From Craterostigma plantagineum (Eukaryota > Streptophyta > Magnoliopsida > Lamiales > Linderniaceae), in contig JAPQWV010001575.1 of the NCBI GenBank assembly GCA_027422505.1, positions 17,432 to 81,431 on the forward strand: a DNA stretch of 64,000 bases, written 5' to 3'. The notes below the pieces were generated by a model, which worked only from the letters and a program-made list of their open reading frames with translations, ran no database searches and had not been told where the DNA came from. Shown here piece after piece: positions 1 to 11,548 of this stretch (its first letter is position 1; each line of letters begins with the position of its first letter). A program made the position numbers and the translations under genes.

Positions 1-61
1 AATGCATTTTCAACAGGCGACGATGATCCGTTATAATCCTTTATATATTTTCTTACCTTAG

Positions 62-926
62 GTACGTGCCGTTGCAATCCTGCATGCATCGAGTCCCTAC
101 CGAAGAAGAGAGCGAGAGAGGCTCTCAATGGCCCGAAGAATGGCCCGACAGGCTCAAACTCCGCCATATGGCTGAACAAAACCAAATGGGAATCTACGGA
201 AAGCCCGCTCCCGAGGACTTCTCCTCGGACTACGAACACTGGAAGAAAGTCGTGAGCAAGCTCTACGGGAACGGCGTCGGGATTAACTGGTCCAACGTCA
301 GGAACGTAATGGACATGAGAGCGGTCTATGGCGGGTACAACACACGCAATAATCTTCAAAAAAATAAAAAACATATGCGAAATTCAATTGCTTTTTTAAT
401 TGCAGGTTCGCCGCCGCATTGAGGGATATGAAGGTATGGGTGATGAACGTGGTGAATGTCGACTCGCCCGACACCCTTCCCATAATCTACGAGCGAGGGC
501 TCTTTGGGATATACCACGACTGGTGCGAGTCCTTTAGTACGTACCCGAGGACGTACGATCTATTACACGCGGATCATCTCTTGTCTAGGCTTAAGAAGAG
601 GTAATAAGTAATAAATTTGTATAACAATTTGAACGGCGTGTTATATACAGAGTGAGTGCGGTGATGATGAGGTGATATGATCGAGTTATTGCAGGTGCAA
701 ACTAGTTGGTGTAATGGCGGAGATTGACCGAATAGTTAGGCCGGGAGGGACTTTAATCGTTAGAGATGATTCGGACACGGTCGGGGAAGCCGAGAACTTG
801 TTGAAGTCATTGCAATGGGAGGTGCACTTAACTTTTTCCCAGAACAAGGAAGGAATACTTAGTGCCCAGAAATCCAATTGGAGGCCACCACTTCTTAATC
901 AAATACAATCAAGCTTGCCTTTTTAA
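62..926 (+). CDS. 3' end of a PMT-type probable methyltransferase (partial)
   Basis: C-terminal part of a plant PMT protein (DUF248, SAM-dependent methyltransferase family; Golgi type II membrane proteins linked to pectin and wall polysaccharide). I read three exons, 62-334, 406-600 and 695-926, with GT-AG introns and consistent phases, giving about 233 residues; the 5' part lies beyond the window edge. Visible family signatures are SCMHRVP, the [10 protein letters not shown] stretch, [60 protein letters not shown] and [16 protein letters not shown]. This matches the long-stem PMT24-27 group best from memory. The frame stays open to the stop at 924-926, so this end looks intact. The tail after NWRP is longer than I expect for the family. 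Subfamily assignment is inference. Confidence 0.9.
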
Positions 927-1580
927 TACGTATTTTAATTAATCAAATACAATCAAGCCACGCCATCGAGTTCGTGTTATAATTGTTAGATGGCAGTCTT
1001 GCAGTTAATAGCAGATTGTAAGACTGCACGATCATCGTAAGACTTGGACGACAATTTGTAAGAGTGTTCTTTTAGCGACGAGAACACGATGAAAGTACAC
1101 TAGTACAGAACTTCTAATAGGTGAAGGTTGTTATGCATTATAGGCGACGGTTTCTAGGCTGCGCGAAATGCACTGACGCATATATTTAGCGAACTATATG
1201 CGACGGTTTCTTAGAAACCGACGCGGATTGTGATACAAACAACAACAGTTTCGTGGAAAACCAACACTATTTGTGTAAACAACATCGACCTTTTCTTTCT
1301 TAAACCAACGATGAAAGTAAATTAGTTATTAATTCTATAAAAACTATAATTGTTATAAGTTACGGTTTTAATTGAAAAACCGTCACTAAATTAATTTTTT
1401 TAATATATTAATTTGTTTTTTAAGCAAAAACTAAATGTCTCCACCAAACTCAAATAACAATTTTAAAGAGCACCCTATCATTCAATCAAACTATTCCATC
1501 ATAAATATCCAACTACATTCATCTCGAAATAATATATAACAAAACTGCAACAATCACATCACCTACACATACTTCTTTGA

Positions 1581-2361
1581 AGAGAGAATAGCAAAACTAG
1601 TGAAGTTTTTAAAATAGAATTGCAAATGTAGTTAACATTTTAATAATGTTGCAAAACTAAACAACTAAGTTTAATTATTGTTGTTTTATTTTCACCACTT
1701 TCAAAATTACAATTCTTTGCTCTCATTATTTCATGTAAGCATTATTTTACCGATAATTATATTTTTAGCCCCATTTATTTAAATTACCACCCAATATAAC
1801 GTCACATTAACTAAATTCGACATAATTGCAAATTGAAAACCAAACTTTTAGGAAAAAGGTGAATGCCACGGACAAAAGAAAGATCGTTTCTTGAATAAAA
1901 TAAAAATGAATCAATTACATGAACAATACGGAGAAACTAATTGGGTAAAAGATGATATTGTTCGCAGGGCTATATTTGATTGTTATGCAATTGTCCATCA
2001 ATGACAACACTTCAAGTGTAGGTTCGCACGTTTTCTTATTCTTTTGATCTCCTTTTTTTTTTAAGTAGTAAAATAATCATAATATAAGATGAGATTCTTC
2101 ACTCTTTTGCTAAAAAGGCTCATGTGAGACGTCCGAAAGTAATACTACAAAATAGGTTTTATTAAAAAATTAATTTAAACTAAGTAAAATAAATTTTGAA
2201 ATAATGAGAGTAAAGAATTGTAATTTTGAATAGTTTTGTGGTGAAAATAAAACAATAAATAATTAAAACTATAGAAGTTGTTTAGTTTTGCAACATTGTT
2301 AAAAAGTTAACTACATTTGCAATTCTATTTTAAAAAACTTCGCTAATTTTGCTATTCTCTC
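1581..2361. mobile_element. MULE-type MITE with ~155-bp inverted repeats
   Basis: Two long inverted repeats, about 1581-1735 and 2200-2361, are close reverse complements and enclose about 460 bp of AT-rich DNA. A perfect 9-bp duplication CTTCTTTGA flanks the element at 1572-1580 and 2362-2370. Long TIRs plus a 9-bp TSD define Mutator-like elements. There is no coding capacity. It lies inside the CACTA element and so inserted after it. The arms could fold into a long hairpin RNA if transcribed. Confidence 0.85.
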
Positions 2362-2926
2362 CTTCTTTGAATATTCTGCCCACAAGTCGCAAATCTCTTG
2401 ATTCGTTGAGTCGTTGCAGACGATACCATCTAATACCTGTAACATTGGCCAACAATAAACGCATCATTAAGTTATTACAATTACAACAAGGACATAAAAT
2501 CTTCGATTGCCTATTTTTTCTCCTATTATGTTCCACAATTCATAAATTCCTCTACGTCATTCAAAATATCAGCTGTTATTCGATTACAACATATCCAACT
2601 CCGATCCATATACAAGAACATAAAGCATAACTAGGAAAATTTTACAACTAATTCGCACATGCAAACATAATTCACATATAATCGACAAACGGGCTTTCAG
2701 GGTCCTTATCACTCCAACCTAACGCATCTTAAACATTCACTATCACTAGTAAATGCATGCTTTAGCTTCGATATTGAAGAAAAATTCAGCATCATTTCCC
2801 CATACTTGTCCAAGTAGACGAAAAATAAGGAAAGGAGATAAATCAAATTTATATGTCTACAATAGAACATTTTAGGGAAATGAAATCAAATCCTTCGTTA
2901 ATATCGAAGGTCAACCACACATTTAC

Positions 2927-3385
2927 TGTGACGCCCGGGGCCGATGAGGGCGGGAAGTGATCGCCGGTGCCAGAGAGGTGCACGAACAAGGAGCGGCTCC
3001 TGGCAGGCTTCTAGGCGTAGGGGTACATGAACGAACGAATCCGACACCCGAATGAGAGGGGATCCTGAGACTGACAATGTATGGGTGTGTCAGGCTAAGA
3101 ATCGTATAAAAGAATTGATAGTACTACTCATAGCACCAAGGTCGACCTTCCTTTTCGGGAGTCCATCTATAAGAATTTCAAAGTTAAGCGTGCTTGACTT
3201 GATGCAATCTTGGGATGGGTGACCCCTTGGGAAGTAGCTCAGGGTGCGTACAATGCGGAGCACGCTGGAAGGTTAGTGGTGATACAATAGGGCCAGACTA
3301 TTAGTCGGTGCGGTGGGCCCAACCCCACAGGTCCCGATAGGGACGGATGTTACCAGTGGGTCCCGGTATGGGACGAGATGTTACA
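2927..3385 (+). mobile_element. Cassandra-like solo LTR containing 5S rRNA sequence
   Basis: The segment begins TGTGACGCCC, ends GATGTTACA, and is flanked by a perfect 5-bp duplication TTTAC (2922-2926 and 3386-3390). It contains a 5S rRNA-like block (see 3133-3247). Cassandra TRIM elements are the plant retrotransposons whose LTRs carry 5S rRNA and its pol III promoter. At 459 bp it is longer than Cassandra LTRs as I remember them. Near the 3' end two imperfect ~30-bp units repeat (GTCCCGATAGGGACGGATGT / GTCCCGGTATGGGACGAGAT), which may account for the extra length. Only one LTR is present with its TSD, so this is a solo LTR from LTR-LTR recombination, nested in the CACTA element. Confidence 0.75.
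3133..3247 (+). other. 5S rRNA-derived block inside the LTR
   Basis: AGTTAAGCGTGCTT (A-box region), GATGC, GGATGGGTGACC (C-box region) and CTTGGGAAGT follow each other in the order and spacing of plant 5S rRNA, while the 5' third is diverged. It is not a functional 5S gene. It would supply an internal TFIIIA-type pol III promoter, as described for Cassandra. Confidence 0.75.
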
Positions 3386-4556
3386 TTTACAACCTAAAAT
3401 AATAGTAAACGTCAAAGAACGATCCCAAAACGGGGACCATTCAATTCCTCTTGGTGAGCAAATTTTGAATGGGTAGCTAAGCCTATGCAAGCCATTAGCA
3501 CATATATTGAAACCATTAAACATATATTCATATGAAGAAAAACAATTCAAACATATAGCATAGTAAAAAAAAATTAACGTAGATGCCCGAATAAATCGAG
3601 GAATCCCAATCGCAGTTGTCCACGCGAGAAGAGCACTAACCAAGCCTCAAGCAATTTCGAATTCGTCCTGAAACTCCTAAAATCGAATTAAAAAAATCCT
3701 AATATCAACCCAAATACATCGATTCGTTACATATTTATAAGAATAACATACATAACTACAATTTTGTCCAAATGCACGGAAGATTATACAAAATAATCAT
3801 TGAAATTCGAAAACATGGATTTCAAAAATTCGGGGAAAAACCAAAATCGACCGGCCGACGGACCTATACACCTTCGAGTGAAGCCGAATCGCCGTCCTAT
3901 CGTCGTGACTCGCCGTGAATCGTTGCGAACTCCCAGTATTTTTGCATAATAATCGCTCTTGGGACTTATTTGGTCGTGGAAAGTAAAATGAAATAAGAGG
4001 GCTGCACTGCAGCTGCTTGTTATTACTTGAATAAGCGTCGGTTCTTACCCCCGTAACCGACGCCTATTCATGTAATGGACGTTTCACGTTGGTTGTTAAC
4101 TAATAACCGACCCTGAATCATCTATAGTGTCGATTTTCATAAACTGACGCGGATTGTCCGCGAAACTTTTTACTCGTCGGTTTCTGTTAAACCGATTCTT
4201 ATTGTTTTAGAAACTTGTATTTAACAAAAATGCAACCGCGAGTCAAATAAGCTTTCAGAAACGTCGCTTATTAGTTAGTTGTTTTGTACAAGTGGTATCT
4301 ATTTTTTCCATTGCGCTGCAGCGGAAGCTGCTGTAAATAAAACCAATCGTCAATAATCGAACTTTGGTCAATGACAATGTCAGAGGTAGACAAGGAAATT
4401 AACCAATGCTAACATTCTAGCGCATAGTACGACGGTACAGGCTAGACTAGTACAGCAGGTACAAGAATCTTTCAGTCTCTTTTCAGATTTCATATCATTC
4501 TTTGGACCACGTTGAATGAGTAAAATAGTAAATTAAGTTGGGTTAATAATGTAATA

Positions 4557-4626
4557 GCACCAGTGGTCTAGTGGTAGAATAGTACCCTGCCACGTTACAG
4601 ACCGGGTTCGATTCCCGGCTGGTGCA
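4557..4626 (+). tRNA. tRNA-Gly (GCC), possibly degenerate
   Basis: A 70-nt cloverleaf closely matches plant tRNA-Gly(GCC). The acceptor stem GCACCAG/CTGGTGC is perfect, the D arm is GGTCTAGTGG, the anticodon loop CTGCCAC has anticodon GCC, and the T arm CCGGGTTCGATTCCCGG is intact. Two departures from the usual 71-nt gene are visible. The 3' anticodon stem reads GTTAC where GGTAC is needed to pair with GTACC, leaving one mismatch, and one C is missing from the variable region. A TTTT tract follows at about 4630. It may be a decaying copy or a variant gene. Confidence 0.75.
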
Positions 4627-5098
4627 ATAATTTTGTTAAATAGCATTTTCGTTTCAAGCTATTTAATATAGCAACTTTTTCGTTACAAGTGGCATCTTAT
4701 TGTATTATGTAAATGTAGTCTGCCTTACATGCTGCCACGTGTCCTTCAAAATAAAAAAAAAATTAAGAAACCAAAAAAACATATCCCACGAATTCCTACA
4801 AGCGACCTCTTACTTTAAAAACAACTGATATAAAAACAACTGATATAAAAGCAAATCCCAAGAAACCTTCCCACGTCCTCCCAATACTCTCAAAAGTAAC
4901 TACCCAAAAAATAGAAACCAACAAATAATAAACCCACTACTTAACTGGTCAGCCACACTAAGCTTTTCGCATAAATGTCGGCCTTACTAATTTGTCGCAT
5001 CAGCTGTATTTTTCGCATAACTGGTCATCTAAAAATTTCGGACGATTTGTTCAGCCGTACTAATTTTCCGCATATGATCAGTACGTTTACACCTGTTA
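4627..5098. other. Intergenic, AT-rich
   Basis: No gene is visible. A short tandem of AAAAACAACTGATAT-like units lies at about 4817-4855, and loosely repeated CCGTACTAATTTTCCGCATA / CCTTACTAATTTGTCGCATC segments lie at about 4970-5085. Confidence 0.5.
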
Positions 5099-5510
5099 TC
5101 TTTAATAATATAAAGAATGCTATGGTACAGTTTCATCCGATTTTTTAATCTGATCTGTGTAGAAAATCTCTCCACATTGATAATTGTTATTTAATCTGAT
5201 CCCTGTAGATTTGTCGTTTCTTCGCTTACACTCAATCGAACTCAACTTGGAAAAAAGATAGAGGTAATCATTTTGTTTTGTTCTTCTTATTATAACTCTA
5301 ATATATTTACTACTTGCCATAGGTTTTTATAATCAATGGTGGTTGATGATAAGATCTCGATTGACTACAAAAGTGCATATTTCCTTTTCTGTATTATGTT
5401 ATCTTTTCTTTTCTGTATTACAGACGAATTTTTGTTGGTATATATTTTTTTTTGTTTGGTTTGTGGTGATCTGATTTGTGTTGATTGTGTAATTACTCAG
5501 TAAGCCTTTT

Positions 5511-6155
5511 CCCTCTATTTCGATCATCTCTCACTTTAATTGTTTATTTAACAAAATTTATTGTTAATGTATTCTTTCCCTTCAGTTTATGGTATTCTCA
5601 TACAGAATCACGATCATTCTTCCGGTTATTTGAATGCATTTCACATTTTCGGTGACCATGTCTTTATTAGCATTTCGATAATTATTACTTATCTATGAAT
5701 ATTCACATTTTTGTTGACAATGTATTTATTAGCATATCGTTGTTTACGTTCCTTTACTATTATTTTAAGAATTTTCATTCAATTGTTATAAACTATAATT
5801 TTCAGTACTAAGGATCTTTTGGTGATTTATTCCCTCTATTTCGATCGTCTCTCACTTTAATTGTTTATTTAACAAAATTTATTGTTAATGTCTTCTTTCC
5901 CTTCAGTTTATGGTATTCTCATACAGAATCACGATCATTCTTCCGGTTATTTGAATGCATTTCACATTTTCGGTGACCATGTCTTTATTAGTATTTCGAT
6001 AATTATTACTTATCTATGAATATTCACATTTTTGTTGACAATGTCTTTATTAGCATATCGTTGTTTACGTTCCTTTACTATTATTTCAAGAATTTTCATT
6101 CAATTGTTATAAACTATAATTTGATATTCAGTACTAAGGATTTTTTGGTGATTTA
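5511..6155 (+). repeat. 321-bp tandem duplication inside the Helitron
   Basis: The segment starting CCCTCTATTTCGATCATCTC at 5511 recurs at 5832 with few differences through to GGTGATTTA near 6155. The second copy has a small ATATTC-type insertion and scattered substitutions. It lies in the non-coding 5' part of the Helitron, where the promoter of the RepHel gene is expected. Confidence 0.85.
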
Positions 6156-6782
6156 CTATTACAATTTCTAGGGTTTTGTTCAAATAAAAAACATTCATTA
6201 CTTTAGTATATTGGTGTCACGTAATTTTAAGAAATATATATTTTTTGCAAATAAAAAAGAAGGAATTGCCAAATTCATAATTATATTAACATTACACATC
6301 CATATATCGAATTTAATATCTAAATGAAAAAAATAACGTTTCTTCTGCTAACCTTAATACATTAATCTCTTCTAATCACTTAATACATTTATCTCTTCAC
6401 AATTTTTTTACAATTAAGATTTGATGACACCAACTTATTGCAGGTTATTTGTTACTGTTTCATTTCAAGTGACCAGTGCATCCTTTTCTGCAATTATTAA
6501 ACAACTTCGAAAAGGTAATATCTCAGCCATATTTAACATCTATAACTTAGGGTCTATGAGAATTATATTTAATATTAAATGCTTTATCTTTAAAAAAATT
6601 TCTTAGATTTTTTCATTCGATATTTGTAAACATATTTCATCACACTTCAAGAAGAAAGACACTTCTGTCCCACATGTTGTCTACTACTAACCTATGAGTT
6701 GTATACACTGAACATAATAATTAAAATCATTATTCTTTTTGGAATTTTAGCTTAATACCTCGCCTCTCACTTCAAAACAACT

Positions 6783-9700
6783 ATGGATGCCCATCCATTT
6801 CGATCATCTATCCCCTTGAATCAAAATATACAAACACGAAGGTCACAGCAATTGTCATCACAACGGGAATCTCGAGCTGTTAGGATGACAAATCTCCGCA
6901 ATAATCAATCAAGGCATTCCATGAACATTCAGCCTACTAGACCCGGCAATGAAGCTGGTAATATCTTATTTAATGTGCACTTAATTATTAGTTTTAAAAC
7001 CATTAAATAAATTTTTATTGATTCAAAATAAATATTTGCTAGAATCATCTACTAGAAATGGAAGATGTCGCTTTTCGCAACGCTTTGATATTGGAGAGAA
7101 AACAACCAAGTGTGTCAATTGTAATGCTATCATGTGGATTTCTGAGAAAGTTCGAGATAGTAGCCTGACAAATCCTAGATTTCACTTATGTTGCGGAAGC
7201 GGTCAAGTTAAGCTTCCAAATATTCCAATATCACCATTGTTCCTTCAGTCCCTAATATCACAATCAGGTTTCAGAGAGAAAGTTCGAACGTACAATTCGT
7301 TACTGTCCTTCACGTCAATGGGGGGCCGAATCGACAACAGTGTCAACGATGGTAGGGGACCTTATGTCTTTCGGATTTCTGGTAGTAATTATCATCGAAT
7401 TGGTTCATTGCTCCCTGAACCAGGTAGTGGTCCTAAATTTGCGCAACTTTATATTTATGACACTGAGAATGAGGTTTACAATCGCCTCAATGCAATGGGG
7501 TCATCGTGTAGTTCAGATATAAATGAAGATATACTTCGTGGACTACAAGTCATGCTTGACCATGTAAATCCATATGTATCGGTTTTTCGACGTGCTCGAG
7601 ATATGCTGGTCGACCAAGAAAACGGTAGGAATGTACGCATACGTATCATTCAAGCAAGAGAAGGTAGACAATATACGCATCCAACGTCAAACGAAGTCGC
7701 TGCTTTGTTGGTAGGTGATTGTACTGAGAACTTGGGATACAGAGACGTGATCTTACAAACAAGGACTGGTAGTTTGCAAAGGATTAATGAAACGCATCCT
7801 GCTTATGTACCTCTTCAATACCCTTTGTTATTTCCTTACGGAACAGATGGTTGGTCGTTGGAAATACCAATTCTATCTTCAAGTTCTTCAAGGGATAAAG
7901 TCTCGATGAGACAATTTTATGCCTATCGAATTCAAGATAGAGACGGGGATGGTCAAAGCTTGGTTAGGGGTGGTCGACTATACCAACAGTTTATTGTCGA
8001 CGTATATTGTGCCATTGAGCAAAGTCGTCTATTATACGTCAAATGTAACCAAGGTCGCTTGCGTACCGAATTGTATAGAGGACTTCAGGATGCAGTCTTA
8101 CATGGAGATCTTAATGCATCATTTGTTGGACGAAAGTATATTTTGCCATCATCCTTTACTGGTGGACCACGCAATATGATTCAACATTATCAAGATGCAG
8201 TCGCAATATGTCGTACAATGGGTCCTCCAGATTTTTTCATTACTTTCACATGTAATCCGAATTGGCCAGAAATAACTCGAGAGCTACTTCAATATGAACG
8301 AGTTGAAGATCGTCCTGACATTGTATGTCGAGTTTTCAGGTTAAAAATGAAGGAATTACTACGTGATTTGAAGGACAGACGGATGTTTGGAACTGTCATT
8401 GCTGGTAATGTTATGTCTTTTCGAAATTATTATAATTATAATTATTATTATTATTATTGTTAATAATAATTGTTACATTACTAAAAACTAATGCAGATTT
8501 ATACGTAGTTGAATTCCAAAAGCGTGGACTTCCACATGCACATATTCTTCTCACTGTGACTCCAAATGATAAGCCTACAAGTGCAGATGATGTTAACAAC
8601 TTTATTAGTGCCGAGATTCCTGATAAAGACAACGACCCCCTTGCCTACGAAACAGTCACTAAATTTATGATTCATGGGCCATGCGGTCCATGCTTAGTTG
8701 ATGGAAAGTGCTCAAAACGTTATCCGAAGAAATTTTGTGACGAGACAGTTGTTGATGATCGAAGCTTTGTGCATTACATGCGTAGAAGAACAATCTCAAC
8801 AACTTTGGCGAATGGTCGAGAAGTTGATAACAGATGGATAGTTCCCTTCAATAGGGATTTATGTGTCAAGTATGATGCTCACATAAATGTTGAACGTGTA
8901 GCTGTTCGGAGCGTTATTAAGTATCTATACAAGTACATCCACAAAGGTCACGATCGAGCAACGTTTGTCATTGAAGATGTTGTACCTCGGAATAACATCG
9001 ATCAGCCACAGCCACAACATGTTGATGAGGTAAAACAATACTTAGACTGTCGTTATGTGTCTGCCATTGAAGCGTGTTGGAGGATTTTTGACTTCGCCCT
9101 TCAACATCAATACCCTTCTGTTGAGAGAATGCAGTTTCATTTGCCGGGCGATCAAAACATTGTCTTTCATGACAACGATGACCTACATGAATTAGTTAAT
9201 CGGACACAAAAATCATGTTGACGATGTGGTTCGAAACAAACAGACAACATCCCGAAGCTAGGTCATTGACGTATTCTGATTTTCCAACCGAATGGTTATG
9301 GAACCGTCAAAGTAAAACATGGAGAAAGCGTCAGCAAAGAGTTTCTATTGGAAGACTGCCTTTTGCGCATCCAAATTCTGGTGAGCGCTACTATCTCAGG
9401 ATGCTCCTGACGAAGGTTCGTGGTGCAATGTCATATGAGGACATACGAACAGTTAGGGGAGTTATTCAGCCGACATTTCATGCAGCATGTCTTGAACTGG
9501 GATTGCTTGACGACAACAATGAATGGAACGCTGCTTTAAGGGAAGCATCTACATGGACTACGGGTGCGCAACTAAGAAACATGTTCAGCTCCATATTGAT
9601 GTTCGCCGAAGTAGCGAATCCTACGGAACTATGGGAAACACATTGGAAAAGCATGACAGACGATACTGAACATATGATTCAGCGTCGATCGAATAATTTG

Positions 9701-11351
9701 ATTTACGCCTCACAGATGAAGAACGACGTCGTTTAGGTATTCTTGAGATTGAACATATTCTAAACAGAAATGGCAGGTCACTGAAAGATTATCCCCACAT
9801 GCCACAACCATCATTAGAGGATGCGCAACGCGCCACCAATCGGTTGATAATAGACGAACTTGACTATGACGCATCAGTAGAGTCGGAAAATTACGAAAGT
9901 CTTGCTCGGGGGCTAAATTCCGACCAATATAGGGTATTTTCTGCTATTATGAGAGCTCACGGTCAAAATAGTGGTGGATTATTCTTTGTTTGTGGTAGTG
10001 GCGGAACTGGAAAGACCTACTTGTGGAATACATTGATATCTAAATTTAGGTCAGAAAGACACATCGTTATTTCAGTTGCATCTTCGGGAATTGCTGCCTT
10101 ATTACTACCTGGAGGAAAAACTGCTCATTCTACTTTTAAGATACCGCTTACTCCTGCTGAGAATTTTGTTTGTTCATTTGAGAAAACGTCATCACGAGCT
10201 GAACTAATTCGATCGGCATCGTTGATAATTTGGGATGAGGCTCCTATGACAAACCGGCTCGCATTTGAGGCCGTCGACCGTCACTTCAAGGATATTTGTG
10301 ACAATGAATCTCCATTCGGGGGAAAACTGTTCGTATTAGGAGGTGACTTCAGACAAATATTACCAGTTGTCGCAAATGGTGGTCGAGAAGCCATTGTCGC
10401 ATCTACTTTGCACCGTGCTAATTTTTGGAGTCACTGTCAATTAATGAACCTACAAATAAACATGCGACTACGTGGATGTGATATTTCGAGCGAAGATTTA
10501 CAAAGACTTACAAACTTCGGTAAGTGGATCTTAGATATAGGGGACGGTAAGTTGCCTGGAAGATCTCTAACAAGCAACGGTGAACCAAATTGGATTGATA
10601 TTCCGAAGGATTTCTTGATAAAAGATGATATACATGGGCTTGATCAGTTAATTGCTTCAACTTATGAAGACCTAACGACACGGTATTCTGATTTGCTTTA
10701 TCTTAAGGAGCGAGCAATACTAGCACCAACTAACAGTGATGTTGACATTCTCAATTCAAAAATATTATCGATGCTTCCTGGAATATCTCGAAATTACTTG
10801 AGTTCCGATAGAATTTGTTCATCGGAAAATGTTGGATCGGTGGAAGAACTGAATCCTATTGAGTTGCTCCATTCCACGAACTATGCTGGTCTGCCCAACC
10901 ATTGTCTCGAACTAAAAGTAGGGGCTCCAGTCATTTTATTGCGCAACATGAATCAGTCGATTGGATTGTATAATGGAACGCGGTTGGTTATTTACAAGCT
11001 AGGTGATAAAGTGATTGAAGCGACGGTAATGTCAGGACCGAAAACGGGTGATAATGTTCTTATTCCACGGATTGATTTATCTCCCTCCAACCAAGAAGCG
11101 GGCTTCTCAATAAGGAGACAATTTCCTCTTAAATTGGCCTTCGCGATGACAATTAATAAAAGTCAGGGTCAGACATTAAGTTCGGTTGGATTATTCCTTC
11201 CAAATCCCGTTTTCAGCCACGGGCAACTTTATGTAGCACTATCCGTGTCACATCACCCAATGGGCTCAAGATTCTAATACGCAAGAAGAATGATTTACCT
11301 GAAGATGTTACAAAGAATGTTGTGTATAGTGAAGTCTTAGCCAATATGTAG
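6783..11351 (+). pseudogene. Helitron replication initiator-helicase (RepHel), frameshifted
   Basis: The product of plant Helitrons is a HUH Rep nuclease fused to a PIF1-like SF1B helicase that carries out rolling-circle transposition. In order: an N-terminal CVNCNA...CC zinc-finger-like segment (7100-7190), Rep motifs FFITFTCNPNWPEI (8233), KRGLPHAHILL (8520; the HAH pair of the HUH motif) and YLYKYIHKGHD (8925; Rep tyrosines), then helicase motifs GSGGTGKT (Walker A, 9990), IIWDEAP (Walker B, 10230), GGDFRQILPVV (10340) and INKSQGQTL (11150). An intron at 8405-8496 joins VIA-D-LYVVEF, and another is likely at about 6957-7042. Three frameshifts break the frame, near 9210, 9700 and 11244, each a net -1; conserved sequence resumes in a new frame each time (MLTMWFETN, LTDEERRRLGILEIEH, RVTSPNGLKILI). 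The element can no longer make RepHel as it stands. Confidence 0.9.
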
Positions 11352-11518
11352 TGACAAAATTTAGCGCAATTTAATTTGATCAGTGTTTGAATCGTTTGTT
11401 TTAGATTTATTTGGTTTATTTGATGTTGCATTCACATAGATTCTCTTTGATTAACCATAGCTATATACCTTTCTGAATTTATACCTGTAGATGGAGCATT
11501 TAAAATATAAATAATCAT

Positions 11519-11548
11519 GACCCGTGCATTGCACGGGCAAAAAACTAG
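11519..11548 (+). other. Helitron 3' terminus: hairpin plus CTAG
   Basis: Stem 11521-11527 pairs with 11531-11537 around an ATT loop, then CAAAAAA and the terminal CTAG, with T at 11549. This is the rolling-circle termination signal of the family. Confidence 0.85.

Larger units (their letters stand above)
1098..4294. mobile_element. Non-autonomous CACTA (En/Spm) element with nested insertions
   Basis: The left end reads CACTAGTACAGAAC and the right end, reverse-complemented, reads CACTTGTACAAAAC. The 3-bp duplication GTA flanks it at 1095-1097 and 4295-4297, as expected for CACTA elements. Both ends carry subterminal motifs built on CGACGGTTT / AAACCGACG, and the string TGACGCGGATTGT occurs near the right end with close relatives on the left (about 1140-1260 and 4020-4200). 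No transposase is visible, so the element would depend on a partner in trans. Two other elements sit inside it, at 1581-2361 and 2927-3385; without them it is roughly 1.9 kb. TIRs are short and imperfect, but the combination of CACT ends, TSD and subterminal repeats is convincing. Confidence 0.8.
5099..11548 (+). mobile_element. Helitron, near complete, with broken RepHel gene
   Basis: The 3' end is clear: a 7-bp stem CCCGTGC/GCACGGG with a 3-nt loop (11521-11537), then an A-run and CTAG at 11545-11548, followed by T. That is the CTRR-plus-hairpin terminus of Helitrons, which insert between A and T. The 5' end is placed at TCTTTAATAATATAAAG, preceded by A (5098), which resembles plant Helitron starts but is less certain. 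Between them lie a 321-bp tandem duplication (5511-6155) and a Rep-helicase gene (6783-11351). There is no TSD, as expected. The element is about 6.45 kb. Confidence 0.8.

Noticed and set aside
3133..3247. A functional 5S rRNA gene
   Set aside because: Only the internal promoter half is conserved; the 5' third is diverged and the block sits inside an LTR.
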